A stretch of DNA of 51,431 nucleotides from an uncultured Saprospiraceae bacterium (GTDB taxonomy: Bacteria; Bacteroidota; Bacteroidia; Chitinophagales; Saprospiraceae), in NCBI GenBank assembly GCA_937929945.1, contig CALFUK010000090.1, forward strand, positions 1-51,431, written 5' to 3'. The notes beneath the pieces were generated by a model. The model had not been told where the DNA came from, ran no database searches, and saw nothing but the letters and a program-made list of their open reading frames with translations. The position numbers and the translations under genes were made by a program. Below, piece after piece: positions 1-8,343 of this stretch (within the stretch, counting starts at the first letter, position 1; every line of letters starts with the position of its first letter).

Positions 1-48
1 TTATTTGCTGACAGGCATTAAGTCTTAAAATTTATTCATAAGAAAAGA
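1..48 (+). repeat. Dispersed leader repeat, copy A (cut by window edge)
   Basis: This is the right-hand half of the ~93-bp leader repeat. It shares a 19-base identical stretch, TTATTTGCTGACAGGCATT, with the copy before the sulfurtransferase gene. Where the other copies carry the ATG of the downstream gene, this one reads ATAAG, so the next usable ATG is at 49. The left half lies outside the window. Confidence 0.75.
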
Positions 49-408
49 ATGATTATTTTGTCCTCTCAAGACAAGACTATGCCAGACAAAGCAGAATGGA
101 ACGAGCAGGAATTCAGAACCTTTCTATTAATTCACGCTTCACACGCCGATTTAGAATTTACCGATGATGAGCGCGAAGCCATCGTAGAATCTGTGAGTGC
201 TGAGACCTTCGAAGAAATATACGCCCGCTATGAGGAGATGGGAGAGTATGAAATCATCCAGACCATCATGGACTACAAAGGGCTGTACTACCCTACTATA
301 GATCGCAAAGAAGAACTATTATCCATCATCCAAAAGCAGTTTAGCGCAGATGGTCATATCTCAAAATTAGAGAAAAGCTTGATGCTCTTTCTCGACAAAC
401 TATTGTAA
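49..408 (+). CDS. Small acidic TerB-like protein
   Basis: This 119-residue acidic, all-helical, cytoplasmic protein has no signal peptide. Its pattern (FLLIHASHAD, then an acidic segment, then a C-terminal FSADGHISKLE helix) resembles the TerB-like fold of tellurite-resistance-associated proteins. That link is inferred from pattern only. A clear paralogue lies at 9705-10049, with matching blocks FLLI-AS--D and a C-terminal K-QF--DG motif. Translation may start at the ATG at 49, or at 79, which gives a shorter N-terminus like the paralogue's. Its stop codon overlaps the ATG of the next gene by one base, so the two are co-translated. It follows a copy of the dispersed leader repeat. Function is unknown. 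Confidence 0.7.
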   Translation: MIILSSQDKTMPDKAEWNEQEFRTFLLIHASHADLEFTDDEREAIVESVSAETFEEIYARYEEMGEYEIIQTIMDYKGLYYPTIDRKEELLSIIQKQFSADGHISKLEKSLMLFLDKLL

Positions 409-1181
409 TGGATCTAAAAATCAAAGATAAGCTCTTCGTGGTCACGGGTGCGACCAGTGGCTTCGGTCGAGCTATCGCAGAAGCCCTGCTCGAAGAAGGT
501 GCTCGTATCATCATCAATGCCAGAGGAGAAGAAAAACTTCAAGCATTCCAAGACCAGCATCCGGACCAAATAGAAATCGTAGCTGGTGACATCACCAGTG
601 ATGCCGTCATATCTAATCTAATCCGACAGGTAGACGGCAGGTCTCTCAGTGGCATACTGATCAATGCAGGTGGGCCCCCGGCCTCCTCATTCGTATCCAC
701 GGAACTGGAGCAGTGGGACGAAGCCTATAAGACTGTCCTGAGATGGAAGGTGAAGCTGACTAAGGCCATGCTGCCCGTACTCGGTGCTGATCAATATGGC
801 AGAATCATCTACATAGAAAGCGCCTCAGTGAAGCAGCCCATAGCTAATCTTGTCTTAAGTAATTCACTCAGACTCGCCGTGGTAGGCTTTGTCAAGACCC
901 TATCCCAAGAAGTCGCTAAGGACGGTATCACCCTGAACATCATCGCTCCTGGCTATCATAATACGGCAGCCATGGGCAGGCTATTCACCAAGAAGAGCGA
1001 GCTAATGGGCATCAGCATTGACGAAGCTAAAGAAGAATATAAGGGCCAAACCCAGACTGGTACATTAGGGCAGGCAGATGATTTAGCGAGTATCGCAGCC
1101 TGGATATTCTCTCCCATGTCTTCCTACATTACCGGACAGACCATTACCATCGATGGAGGCTTAGTCAGTAATACACTGTAG
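408..1181 (+). CDS. Atypical short-chain dehydrogenase/reductase (FabG-like, altered active site)
   Basis: This 257-residue Rossmann protein belongs to the SDR superfamily. The cofactor loop TGATSGFG is at residues 13-20, NAGGPP at 86-91 (in place of the usual NNAG), and the catalytic-position serine is Ser138. The usual Tyr-x3-Lys pair is replaced by Ser151-x3-Arg155. This matches a known divergent beta-ketoacyl-ACP-reductase-like branch that has the GGPP motif and lacks the canonical tetrad, so the loss is a family trait, not local decay. Substrate and activity are unknown. The ATG overlaps the stop of the TerB-like gene. The stop abuts the stop of prmC on the other strand with no gap. Confidence 0.85.
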   Translation: MDLKIKDKLFVVTGATSGFGRAIAEALLEEGARIIINARGEEKLQAFQDQHPDQIEIVAGDITSDAVISNLIRQVDGRSLSGILINAGGPPASSFVSTELEQWDEAYKTVLRWKVKLTKAMLPVLGADQYGRIIYIESASVKQPIANLVLSNSLRLAVVGFVKTLSQEVAKDGITLNIIAPGYHNTAAMGRLFTKKSELMGISIDEAKEEYKGQTQTGTLGQADDLASIAAWIFSPMSSYITGQTITIDGGLVSNTL

Positions 1182-2033
1182 TTATTTTTTGATCTTAAGT
1201 ATCCTGGGGCGCTGCTGCAGATCGTGATGTAGCTCGACTGATGAGTATCCATTGTCCTGGAATATCTTCATCGTATCTGCTGCTCTAAACTCATTGATCT
1301 CCACATAGATGGTCCCCTCTTCTTTCAAATAGGAGTCGCCAAATTCAGCAATCTTTTTGTAAAATATCATAGGATCATCCTCAACGAAAAGCGCTTCTTC
1401 TGGCTCATACTGAAGTGTCGACTCGCTCATCTGAGCTTTCTCTTGTCGAGAAATGTAAGGTGGATTACTCACGATGACATCCATCTTACAGAGAGAAGAC
1501 CACATCTCCTGGTCGGTGAAGTCTAAGCATAAAAACTGGACTGATGCGTCTAATCGACGTGCATTGATCCGAGATACATTCAGCGCATCCAAGCTGTTCT
1601 CTACTGCGAATAAGCGTAATCGAGGCTTTTTTAATTTCAGTGTGATGGCTATGCAGCCAGAACCACAGCCGATGTCTAGCACATCCAGCTGCTGCCTGGA
1701 GCCTTGTAAATCAGTCAGCACCAGATGCACTAACTCTTCTGTCTCGGCTCTAGGGATGAGGACATTTTGGTTCACCTTAAAGTCATAGCCAAAGAAATTA
1801 GTCTTACCCAGTAGATACTGGTATGGCTCTCGGTTGATAAGCCTGTCTCCCAGAGCCTCACACTTCTTTAGGTCATCAGGCTGGGACCAGGCATCACTCT
1901 CGACAGGAGGCTTCAAACCAAAAAAATCCTGGAAGAAATAATTTAGTATAGTCATCGCTTCTCGTTCTTCATAGACTGCTGCTAGTTCATACTTTAAGAA
2001 GCGATATGCTGATGATGGGCTTTGGTAACTCAA
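1182..2033 (-). CDS. prmC: Peptide chain release factor N5-glutamine methyltransferase
   Basis: PrmC (HemK) methylates the glutamine of the GGQ motif in release factors RF1 and RF2, using S-adenosylmethionine in the cytoplasm. The 283-residue protein has the N-terminal helical domain with REPYQYLLGKTNFFG (residues 69-83), the LIPRAETEELV segment (92-102), SAM-binding DIGCGSGCIA (120-129) and the catalytic NPPY (190-193). Length fits the family. The start is a TTG at 2031-2033; the first ATG would remove 26 residues of the helical domain. It is the last gene of a minus-strand operon, 12 bases after a sulfotransferase gene. Confidence 0.93.
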   Translation of the reverse strand: MSYQSPSSAYRFLKYELAAVYEEREAMTILNYFFQDFFGLKPPVESDAWSQPDDLKKCEALGDRLINREPYQYLLGKTNFFGYDFKVNQNVLIPRAETEELVHLVLTDLQGSRQQLDVLDIGCGSGCIAITLKLKKPRLRLFAVENSLDALNVSRINARRLDASVQFLCLDFTDQEMWSSLCKMDVIVSNPPYISRQEKAQMSESTLQYEPEEALFVEDDPMIFYKKIAEFGDSYLKEEGTIYVEINEFRAADTMKIFQDNGYSSVELHHDLQQRPRILKIKK

Positions 2034-2045
2034 GTTCTTTGGTCT

Positions 2046-3053
2046 TTATTTTGATTGATGCTTTTGCTTCCTCGTGATTGGATAATGAATAAAGCTGGGG
2101 TGCAATTTAAGCAGTCTACGGCATCTATCCTTCACTTGCGCCATTTTAAAATCATTCACATGATTACGCTTAGATACAGGAAGCTTATAACCAAAATAGG
2201 TTGCTAAATAGTTTATATCTATAGTCGATGGATCTTGTTTCGCTGCGGGCTTTATCTGATTGATAAATCCAGCATTAACTGTGAACTGGCTGACAAAAGA
2301 CTGAATGTAATCTTGATGATGCTGATTCAAACTAAAAAACCGATTGACACTAGCTGTCCCGATCGCTCCATCTTCGTAATAATTCCATCCTGAGAGGCGC
2401 ACCTGCTCCTGTGAAGACTGGAATACATCCTCAAAGGGCACGCCAATATAAGCGAATACCTCACTCATGGTTTGTGCAGGTGCAGTGACCATGTCTTCAT
2501 ATTTGACGACGCATGCGTCTATGTCTTGCAGCTGCTCATAGGCCATATAGAGCTGAGTCAAGCAGAGTCCACAGGCATCATATACAGATAATCCACGATG
2601 GATTAATGAAGCAATAATGTCATATGGATGCCTGATCGGGCAGATGAATAGCGATGCCGGAAGAATGCGGTGAATACGATCAAAAAAATAAATATTAGAA
2701 GGCGTCTTTTCTCCCCAGATGCGACGCTGTGAGCGATGCAGCCGATCGGAGAAATATTCATTGAGAAAGCTTGGCAGACTATCGGCTGCATGGACCATCT
2801 TCTCCAGCTTGGCTGGATGCTGATCATCATAAGCTGGCATAATCACCCCATTCAGCATGTGCCATCCAGGACTCGGCAGATGGACGTACTGCTCAGAATA
2901 GATGGCTTTCCTTTTCTGTAGCCACAGATCGTACAGCCCCGCTTTAGACAGCAGGTGCGTCTCCTGCTCAATATAAATATCACTATGCCTGCTTAGTAAT
3001 ACTGACAGCAGCGAACTGCCGCTACTCGGTGGACCTCCGATGATGATATTCAT
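2046..3053 (-). CDS. Sulfotransferase family protein
   Basis: This 335-residue protein has the PAPS-dependent sulfotransferase layout. The N-terminal 5'-phosphosulfate loop GGPPSSGSSLL is at about residues 6-16. The 3'-phosphate-binding region PIRHPYDIIASL follows near 138-150. It would transfer sulfate from PAPS to a sugar or other hydroxyl acceptor. The upstream flippase overlaps it by 4 bases (ATGA), so the two are translationally coupled. That context suggests sulfation of an exported glycan or lipid-linked sugar, which is inference. The acceptor cannot be read from sequence. Confidence 0.8.
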   Translation of the reverse strand: MNIIIGGPPSSGSSLLSVLLSRHSDIYIEQETHLLSKAGLYDLWLQKRKAIYSEQYVHLPSPGWHMLNGVIMPAYDDQHPAKLEKMVHAADSLPSFLNEYFSDRLHRSQRRIWGEKTPSNIYFFDRIHRILPASLFICPIRHPYDIIASLIHRGLSVYDACGLCLTQLYMAYEQLQDIDACVVKYEDMVTAPAQTMSEVFAYIGVPFEDVFQSSQEQVRLSGWNYYEDGAIGTASVNRFFSLNQHHQDYIQSFVSQFTVNAGFINQIKPAAKQDPSTIDINYLATYFGYKLPVSKRNHVNDFKMAQVKDRCRRLLKLHPSFIHYPITRKQKHQSK

Positions 3054-4357
3054 GACAGCTGCATAGATACGATGAAGCTCACAATCAAAAGCAAAGAATA
3101 AGCAAGATATAGAGGGACAGCCGTATATTCTGATAATCTAATGCCAAAGCGCCAGCGATTATACAGAACCATAGCTGCCTTAGCCAAAGAGAAGGCAATG
3201 ACAGAAGCGACAGCAATGCCTTTCATCCCCCAGATCTGCATCAAAAGAAGGCTCAGCCCTACATTTAGCACAAACTCTGCTGCCGTGATGGAGAGTAGAA
3301 GATGGTTCAGATGATGACCAAACAGAATGACTTGAGGCAATAAGATTCGAGAGATGATAATCAGTGCATAAATATTGAAGAGGTAAGCCGACTCCTTGAA
3401 CTCACTGCTATACACCAGTGGGAAAATATAGGGACTTATCAAGACCAACAGAATAGATAGAGGGAATAGGAAATGCATCAGCTTCGTCGTCTGCTGCTTC
3501 ATCTCGACTAGGGTCGATCGGGCATCATGTACGGCTCGCGGTACGAGCACTGTCGTCAGAGCACCAACTAAGAGGACTACAAAAGGCAACTCTCTCGCTC
3601 CATATCTGAACACTGCAAAGCTCTCTTTGTCAAAATAATGCCTGATCAAGTAGCCATCCACATACTCCACCCCATTACCAATCAAGGCATGAAATATCAG
3701 GGGCATCGCAAATGCTACATACGGCAACATGTAACGTCGATCCATCTGAAACCCGCTGTAGAGAGACAGAACATAGATGAGATACAATAACTTCAAACTG
3801 GCAAACAACAGGAAGACATAGAAGACAGAGTATATATCTACAGAGATGTATAGAGCAATCAAGGTAAAAAATACAGGGCTGATCAAAACAAAAAACGCAT
3901 ACTTAATGAGCCTCCTCTGATCATCATGCAGAATGAAGATGTGTTCGATCAAAATCGTCGGCGTATTAAAAATCAAATACACAATCAGTAAGGGAGCAAA
4001 ACCCGTCTCTTTGAGGTCCCAATCAAACAAGATGCCCCAGCGTATGCATCCGTAGAGTAGTGCCGCAGCCACAAATCCAAATATGACATACAGGACAAAG
4101 AGAGTAAAAGTGAACCGTCGCTGATCTTCCAATGGCAGTGAGGGATAATAACTCAGAAAAGCATTCTTAAAACCAAAAGACCAAAAGAAGCTTACCAGAT
4201 TAGCACTGAAAAGGAAAAACTCAATGTAAGATACCTCTAAGGTGCTGAGCGTACTCTTCACATAGATGATACTCAGTGAGATGACTCCAGCAAATCTGCA
4301 AATCTGAAAAAACTGCAGCGCAGATACATTGCTCGTGTATTTTAACAGTCGCTCCAA
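3050..4357 (-). CDS. Polysaccharide/oligosaccharide flippase-like membrane protein (Wzx/MATE fold)
   Basis: This 435-residue protein is almost entirely hydrophobic helices, about 12, with no signal peptide. The layout and the basic cytoplasmic turns resemble the polysaccharide-export Wzx/MurJ branch of the MOP flippases. It would move lipid-linked sugar units across the inner membrane. It is the first gene of the minus-strand operon flippase, sulfotransferase, prmC. No glycosyltransferase lies directly beside it; the nearest in the window are at 44-47 kb. The family call rests on topology and general residue style, not a diagnostic motif. Confidence 0.75.
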   Translation of the reverse strand: MERLLKYTSNVSALQFFQICRFAGVISLSIIYVKSTLSTLEVSYIEFFLFSANLVSFFWSFGFKNAFLSYYPSLPLEDQRRFTFTLFVLYVIFGFVAAALLYGCIRWGILFDWDLKETGFAPLLIVYLIFNTPTILIEHIFILHDDQRRLIKYAFFVLISPVFFTLIALYISVDIYSVFYVFLLFASLKLLYLIYVLSLYSGFQMDRRYMLPYVAFAMPLIFHALIGNGVEYVDGYLIRHYFDKESFAVFRYGARELPFVVLLVGALTTVLVPRAVHDARSTLVEMKQQTTKLMHFLFPLSILLVLISPYIFPLVYSSEFKESAYLFNIYALIIISRILLPQVILFGHHLNHLLLSITAAEFVLNVGLSLLLMQIWGMKGIAVASVIAFSLAKAAMVLYNRWRFGIRLSEYTAVPLYLAYSLLLIVSFIVSMQLS

Positions 4358-4432
4358 TTAGAATGTAGTGTAGGGCATATAATCAGTTTAGCTACACAAT
4401 ATTAACAAAGCTATGTCCATTACATTGCTACT

Positions 4433-4915
4433 ATGAAAATAATTGAACATCGGTGGAAAGCGACAGAGTATCATGACCTGACTGAAATAGAGGAGCTATA
4501 CCAAAACCTCATTATCGCTGCCATGGAAAAGACATCTGAGTCGTACAGCCCTTATTCAGGTTTTGCCGTGGGAGCGTCAGTCCTGCTGGAAGACGGAAGC
4601 TGTATCGCGGGCACCAATCAAGAGAACGCCTCCTATCCTCTCTGTCGATGTGCCGAAAGTGTGGCTCTATCAACGGCATCTGCACTACATCCAAATACTA
4701 AGATCATGGCCATGGCTGTAGCTGTCTTTCATAGGGGCCAATTCACTCAGGAACCAATATCCCCCTGTGGTGCTTGCAGACAAATCATCAGAGAGCAAGA
4801 AGGCAGATATGGACAGGACATAGCTCTATATATGTATGGTCAGTCCAAAATTATTATGATCGACTCCATCCAGCTCATCTTACCACTGAGCTTCAACGAA
4901 AACTCTTTGAAATAA
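4433..4915 (+). CDS. cdd: Cytidine deaminase
   Basis: This enzyme deaminates cytidine and deoxycytidine to uridine and deoxyuridine in pyrimidine salvage. The 160-residue protein has the substrate motif YSPYSGFAVGA (residues 38-48), the zinc-ligand and catalytic Cys73-Ala-Glu75, and the second zinc motif PCGAC with Cys112 and Cys115. This is the homotetrameric CDA type. The N-terminus is about 20-25 residues longer than minimal bacterial enzymes, as in some Bacteroidota homologues. It is transcribed divergently from the flippase operon across 75 bases and ends 75 bases before the LysM gene. Confidence 0.93.
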   Translation: MKIIEHRWKATEYHDLTEIEELYQNLIIAAMEKTSESYSPYSGFAVGASVLLEDGSCIAGTNQENASYPLCRCAESVALSTASALHPNTKIMAMAVAVFHRGQFTQEPISPCGACRQIIREQEGRYGQDIALYMYGQSKIIMIDSIQLILPLSFNENSLK

Positions 4916-4962
4916 TAACTGACAATAGTGATATTTTAACATCATATTACATATTTCTTTAA

Positions 4963-4970
4963 TATATTTG
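4963..4970 (+). promoter_or_regulatory. Bacteroidota -7 promoter element
   Basis: TATATTTG fits the TAnnTTTG consensus of Bacteroidota primary-sigma promoters. It lies 20 bases before the LysM gene ATG, predicting a leader of about 14 bases. No clear -33 TTTG is visible at the expected spacing. Confidence 0.6.
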
Positions 4971-4990
4971 CACCTATAAATCATTGATCT

Positions 4991-6262
4991 ATGTTTATTT
5001 CTAAATTAATCACCGCATTTACCATTAGTCTCCTCATGAGTGTAGCTGCTCTTGCTACAGATGGGAAAAATGAGCTCATCCTACAGTTCTCTCAAGAATA
5101 TGGAGTCCACTACAGCCACACCATGGCTCCTAAAGAAACCATATACAGCATCTCTAAGCAAGCTGGTGTATCAGTGGACCAGATCTACCAGATCAATAAC
5201 TTACGAAAGACGGATATCATCAGCATCGGCCAAAACATCATCGTACCCGTGAATCATGAGTCTATCTCTTCTACCAAGACCGCAGGATCAGGCCTTAAGG
5301 TCATGTATCAAGTCAAGAAAAAAGATAATCTCTTTCAAATAGCTAAGCGCTACTTCAATCAAGAAGTAAATGCTGTCGTCTCTCGTAATAATCTGGCTAA
5401 TATGACACTGAGTCCAGGCCAACTGCTGCATATCGGCTGGATGAAACCGAATCAATATGCTAAAAAAACAGCACCGACTGCTTACAGATCGACTCCAGCA
5501 TCAGCGCCAGCAAAACCTGCTGTCACTCAGACTACAACCACTGTGACACAAACAGAAGTAAACCATAAGCCGCAGGAGTCAACTCAGTCATCCGAGCCAA
5601 ACAAATATAGAGTCGTCCAGCACACCAAGCTACCGACTGCATCAAATACGACTCCCAATACGTCAACTGTCACTCAGGAAAATGCAACTGCACCGACCAC
5701 GACGTCCAGCTACAGTACAGGTCCGCAGACCTCCGCCGAAGTGGTCTCAGAAGTCGTCAGCCACACCGCGCCGCCGTCCTCTGCAACCCAAACGACGCCG
5801 GTAAATAAAGTAATCGTCAATCAAAGCACGACGGCCGCACCTGTGCAATCCACGACCACAAATACAACAGAATACGCGCCTGCTGCGACTACATCTACTA
5901 CGACCAGTATTCCTGCAAAATCTACACCCCCTGGTACCATGGTCATCCGATCCGAGAAGGCCTCGCCAGAACTGAGCTTCCTCACTGACCCTAATCTGCT
6001 GAGTGACAAGGGCATGGCTATCTGGGATAGAGAAGATAATGAGCCACTAAATTTATACGTGCTGCATCAGTCAGCTAAGGTCAATTCCTATATGAAAATC
6101 ATCAACCCGATGATCGGGAGAGTCGTCATCGCTAAGGTCATAGGCAGACTACCTGATAACGTATATGGTACTGATGTAAAGATGGTTGTATCCACCGCTG
6201 TAGCCAAAAGCCTTGGAGTCATGGATGCAAGATTCCTTACGGAAATGAAATTCATAAAATAA
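4991..6262 (+). CDS. LysM-domain cell-wall protein with C-terminal double-psi barrel-like domain
   Basis: This is a 423-residue exported protein. A signal peptide (residues 1-22, ending AALA) is followed by two LysM domains at about 41-90 and 103-150, which bind peptidoglycan or related N-acetylglucosamine polymers. A long Thr/Pro/Ala-rich linker (about 155-320) is probably disordered. The C-terminal ~95 residues resemble the RlpA/double-psi beta-barrel fold that often sits in cell-wall-binding or lytic proteins. I see no certain catalytic residues there. It is monocistronic, with a TAnnTTTG promoter close upstream. The role is most likely envelope maintenance or division. Confidence 0.8.
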   Translation: MFISKLITAFTISLLMSVAALATDGKNELILQFSQEYGVHYSHTMAPKETIYSISKQAGVSVDQIYQINNLRKTDIISIGQNIIVPVNHESISSTKTAGSGLKVMYQVKKKDNLFQIAKRYFNQEVNAVVSRNNLANMTLSPGQLLHIGWMKPNQYAKKTAPTAYRSTPASAPAKPAVTQTTTTVTQTEVNHKPQESTQSSEPNKYRVVQHTKLPTASNTTPNTSTVTQENATAPTTTSSYSTGPQTSAEVVSEVVSHTAPPSSATQTTPVNKVIVNQSTTAAPVQSTTTNTTEYAPAATTSTTTSIPAKSTPPGTMVIRSEKASPELSFLTDPNLLSDKGMAIWDREDNEPLNLYVLHQSAKVNSYMKIINPMIGRVVIAKVIGRLPDNVYGTDVKMVVSTAVAKSLGVMDARFLTEMKFIK

Positions 6263-6297
6263 TGATAGACATCTGTAGTATGAAGGCTATGAGTTCG

Positions 6298-6305
6298 TAC
6301 TTTTG
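6298..6305 (+). promoter_or_regulatory. Bacteroidota -7 promoter element very close to the cbs start codon
   Basis: TACTTTTG matches TAnnTTTG and ends only 5 bases before the cbs ATG at 6311. Transcription would begin at or within a base or two of the ATG, predicting a leaderless mRNA. No strong -33 element is visible. Confidence 0.5.
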
Positions 6306-6310
6306 CCCCC

Positions 6311-7669
6311 ATGGACGTCAAACAGAATATCTTAGAGACGATTGGTAATACACCCCTGATCAAGCTCAACAGAATCGCGAAAAGCATCCCAGCAACAGTA
6401 CTAGCCAAAGTAGAAAGTTTCAATCCTGGTCACTCTATTAAGGACCGTATGGCCCTTAAAATGGTGGAGGATGCAGAAGCTGATGGCCGACTCAAGCCTG
6501 GTGGCACCATCATAGAATGTACGTCTGGCAATACGGGTATGGGTCTAGCTCTGGCGGGCACTGTGAAAGGTTATAAGTGCATTTTCACCACAACAGATAA
6601 ACAGTCCAAAGAAAAAATAGACATACTAAAGGCCATGGGCGCAGAGGTCATCGTCTGCCCTACCAATGTGACTGCTGAAGACCCAAATAGCTACTACTCT
6701 GTAGCAGAAAGGCTGAGTAAAGAAATACCCAATTCCTTCTGGTGCAACCAATACGACAACAAATCAAACGCCATAGCACACTATGAATCCACAGGCCCTG
6801 AAATATGGAAGCAGACGGATGGCAAGATCACACATATGATCGTAGGTGTGGGCACTGGCGGCACCATATCTGGCACCGCAAAATACTTAAAAGAGCAAAA
6901 CCCAGATATCAAAATATGGGGAGTGGATTCATATGGATCAGTCTTCAAAAAATACCATGAGACGGGCATATTCGATGAGAAAGAAATCTATCCCTATGTC
7001 ACAGAAGGCGTAGGAGAAGATATCCTCCCAGAGAATGTTGACTTCTCCATCATTGATCATTTTGAAAAGGTGACTGATAAAGATGGTGCTATCTATGCTA
7101 GAAAACTGGCTAAAGAAGAAGGCCTACTCACTGGATATTCCTGTGGAGCAGCTATGGCAGGGCTGATCCAGATGAAGGACAGGCTGAAGCCAGAGGATAT
7201 TGTCGTCATCATCTTCCACGATCATGGTAGTCGCTATGTGGGCAAAGTATACAGTGATGACTGGATGAGAGAGCGGGGCTTTCTGGAGGATGATCTGACT
7301 GTGCTGGACCTCATAGCCAGTAAAGACAATAAAGCTTTCATCTCCATTGATAAGGAATCCAAGGTACGGTCTGTCTTGGACATCATGAAAAAACAAAACA
7401 TCTCCCAGCTGCCGGTTATGGAGAATGATGAGATCGTAGGCTCCATCACGGAGACATCTGTGCTGTCATATATACTGGATAATCCGCTCAAGAACGCAGA
7501 GGCATCCATCGATGCCATCATGGGTAAGCAGTTCCCGATGGTGGATAATAAGCTCTCTGTCAATGATCTGAGAAAATACATCACTAAAGAAATACCTGCC
7601 GTATTGACAAAAGATACATCTGGAGACTACCAAGTGATCACTCAGTATGATATCATACAGAATCTGTAA
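6311..7669 (+). CDS. cbs: Cystathionine beta-synthase (PLP enzyme with C-terminal CBS pair)
   Basis: This 452-residue enzyme condenses serine or O-acetylserine with homocysteine to cystathionine in trans-sulfuration; the N-terminal fold is shared with cysteine synthase. The PLP lysine is Lys44 in GHSIKDR, and the phosphate/substrate loop is TSGNTGMG near 66-73. The GSRYVGK/YSDDWM segment near residues 305-320 is typical of CBS enzymes. Two CBS domains fill about 335-452 and in some homologues bind adenosyl ligands. Length matches bacterial CBS rather than CysK (about 310). It is monocistronic, with an 8-bp hairpin 11 bases after the stop. Confidence 0.9.
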   Translation: MDVKQNILETIGNTPLIKLNRIAKSIPATVLAKVESFNPGHSIKDRMALKMVEDAEADGRLKPGGTIIECTSGNTGMGLALAGTVKGYKCIFTTTDKQSKEKIDILKAMGAEVIVCPTNVTAEDPNSYYSVAERLSKEIPNSFWCNQYDNKSNAIAHYESTGPEIWKQTDGKITHMIVGVGTGGTISGTAKYLKEQNPDIKIWGVDSYGSVFKKYHETGIFDEKEIYPYVTEGVGEDILPENVDFSIIDHFEKVTDKDGAIYARKLAKEEGLLTGYSCGAAMAGLIQMKDRLKPEDIVVIIFHDHGSRYVGKVYSDDWMRERGFLEDDLTVLDLIASKDNKAFISIDKESKVRSVLDIMKKQNISQLPVMENDEIVGSITETSVLSYILDNPLKNAEASIDAIMGKQFPMVDNKLSVNDLRKYITKEIPAVLTKDTSGDYQVITQYDIIQNL

Positions 7670-7679
7670 GGCTTGATTA

Positions 7680-7701
7680 ATTCTCTTATCTGAAAGAGAA
7701 T
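7680..7701 (+). terminator. Hairpin after cbs, possible terminator
   Basis: ATTCTCTT and AAGAGAAT form a perfect 8-bp stem around a 6-base loop, 11 bases after the cbs stop. No long T tract follows, so an intrinsic terminator is plausible but not proven. Confidence 0.45.
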
Positions 7702-7830
7702 CATTGATAAATGGTTAATTTTATCTGATCACGTTTTCGTAACAGATCACTACCATAGACTAAGAAGCCGATCATCCGCGCATGGATGGCCTTGACCTTC
7801 TAAGGCGCAGTGGTAGCATGTAGATAGCCG

Positions 7831-8340
7831 ATGTCTATGATAGTACAATTCATAAAGATTATTGATCAGCTCAATGAGTGGATTGGCAGGACAGTATCTT
7901 GGCTGACATTAGCGCTGGTGGTACTGGTATGCATCGATGTACTCCGACGATATTTTTTCGAGCAGACTGATGCGTGGATTATGGAGCTGCAGTGGCACTT
8001 CTTCGCTTTGATCTTTCTATTTGGAGCGGGCTATACGCTGAAGCATGATCAGCATGTCAGGGTGGACCTATTCTATGACCGCTTTTCTCTACGTGACAAA
8101 GCACTTATCAATCTAGTCGGTGGTATCGTCCTTCTATTACCCTTCTGCCTCATGATCATCTATGTGTCCTACGCTTATATGACTCAGTCGTTCTTGATAT
8201 CAGAAAGATCAGCGGACCCTGGTGGGATGTCATATCGATTCTTAATCAAGGGCTCCATCGCTGTATCCATGATCTTCCTCCTGCTGCAGGCCGTATCTAT
8301 GATCGCTCGTAATTGGATGACCTATAACTCTACTGAATAG
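7831..8340 (+). CDS. dctQ: TRAP transporter small permease
   Basis: DctQ is the small membrane subunit of a tripartite ATP-independent periplasmic transporter, which imports organic acids using an ion gradient. The 169-residue protein has four predicted membrane helices. The hallmark segment RRYFFEQTDAWIMELQ lies between helices 1 and 2 (about residues 41-56), followed by HVRVDLFYDRF in the conserved loop. The ATG at 7831 or the one two codons later could start translation. dctM starts 3 bases after its stop. The matching substrate-binding gene is on the opposite strand at 10079-11197, not in the operon. Confidence 0.9.
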   Translation: MSMIVQFIKIIDQLNEWIGRTVSWLTLALVVLVCIDVLRRYFFEQTDAWIMELQWHFFALIFLFGAGYTLKHDQHVRVDLFYDRFSLRDKALINLVGGIVLLLPFCLMIIYVSYAYMTQSFLISERSADPGGMSYRFLIKGSIAVSMIFLLLQAVSMIARNWMTYNSTE

Positions 8341-8343
8341 CTG

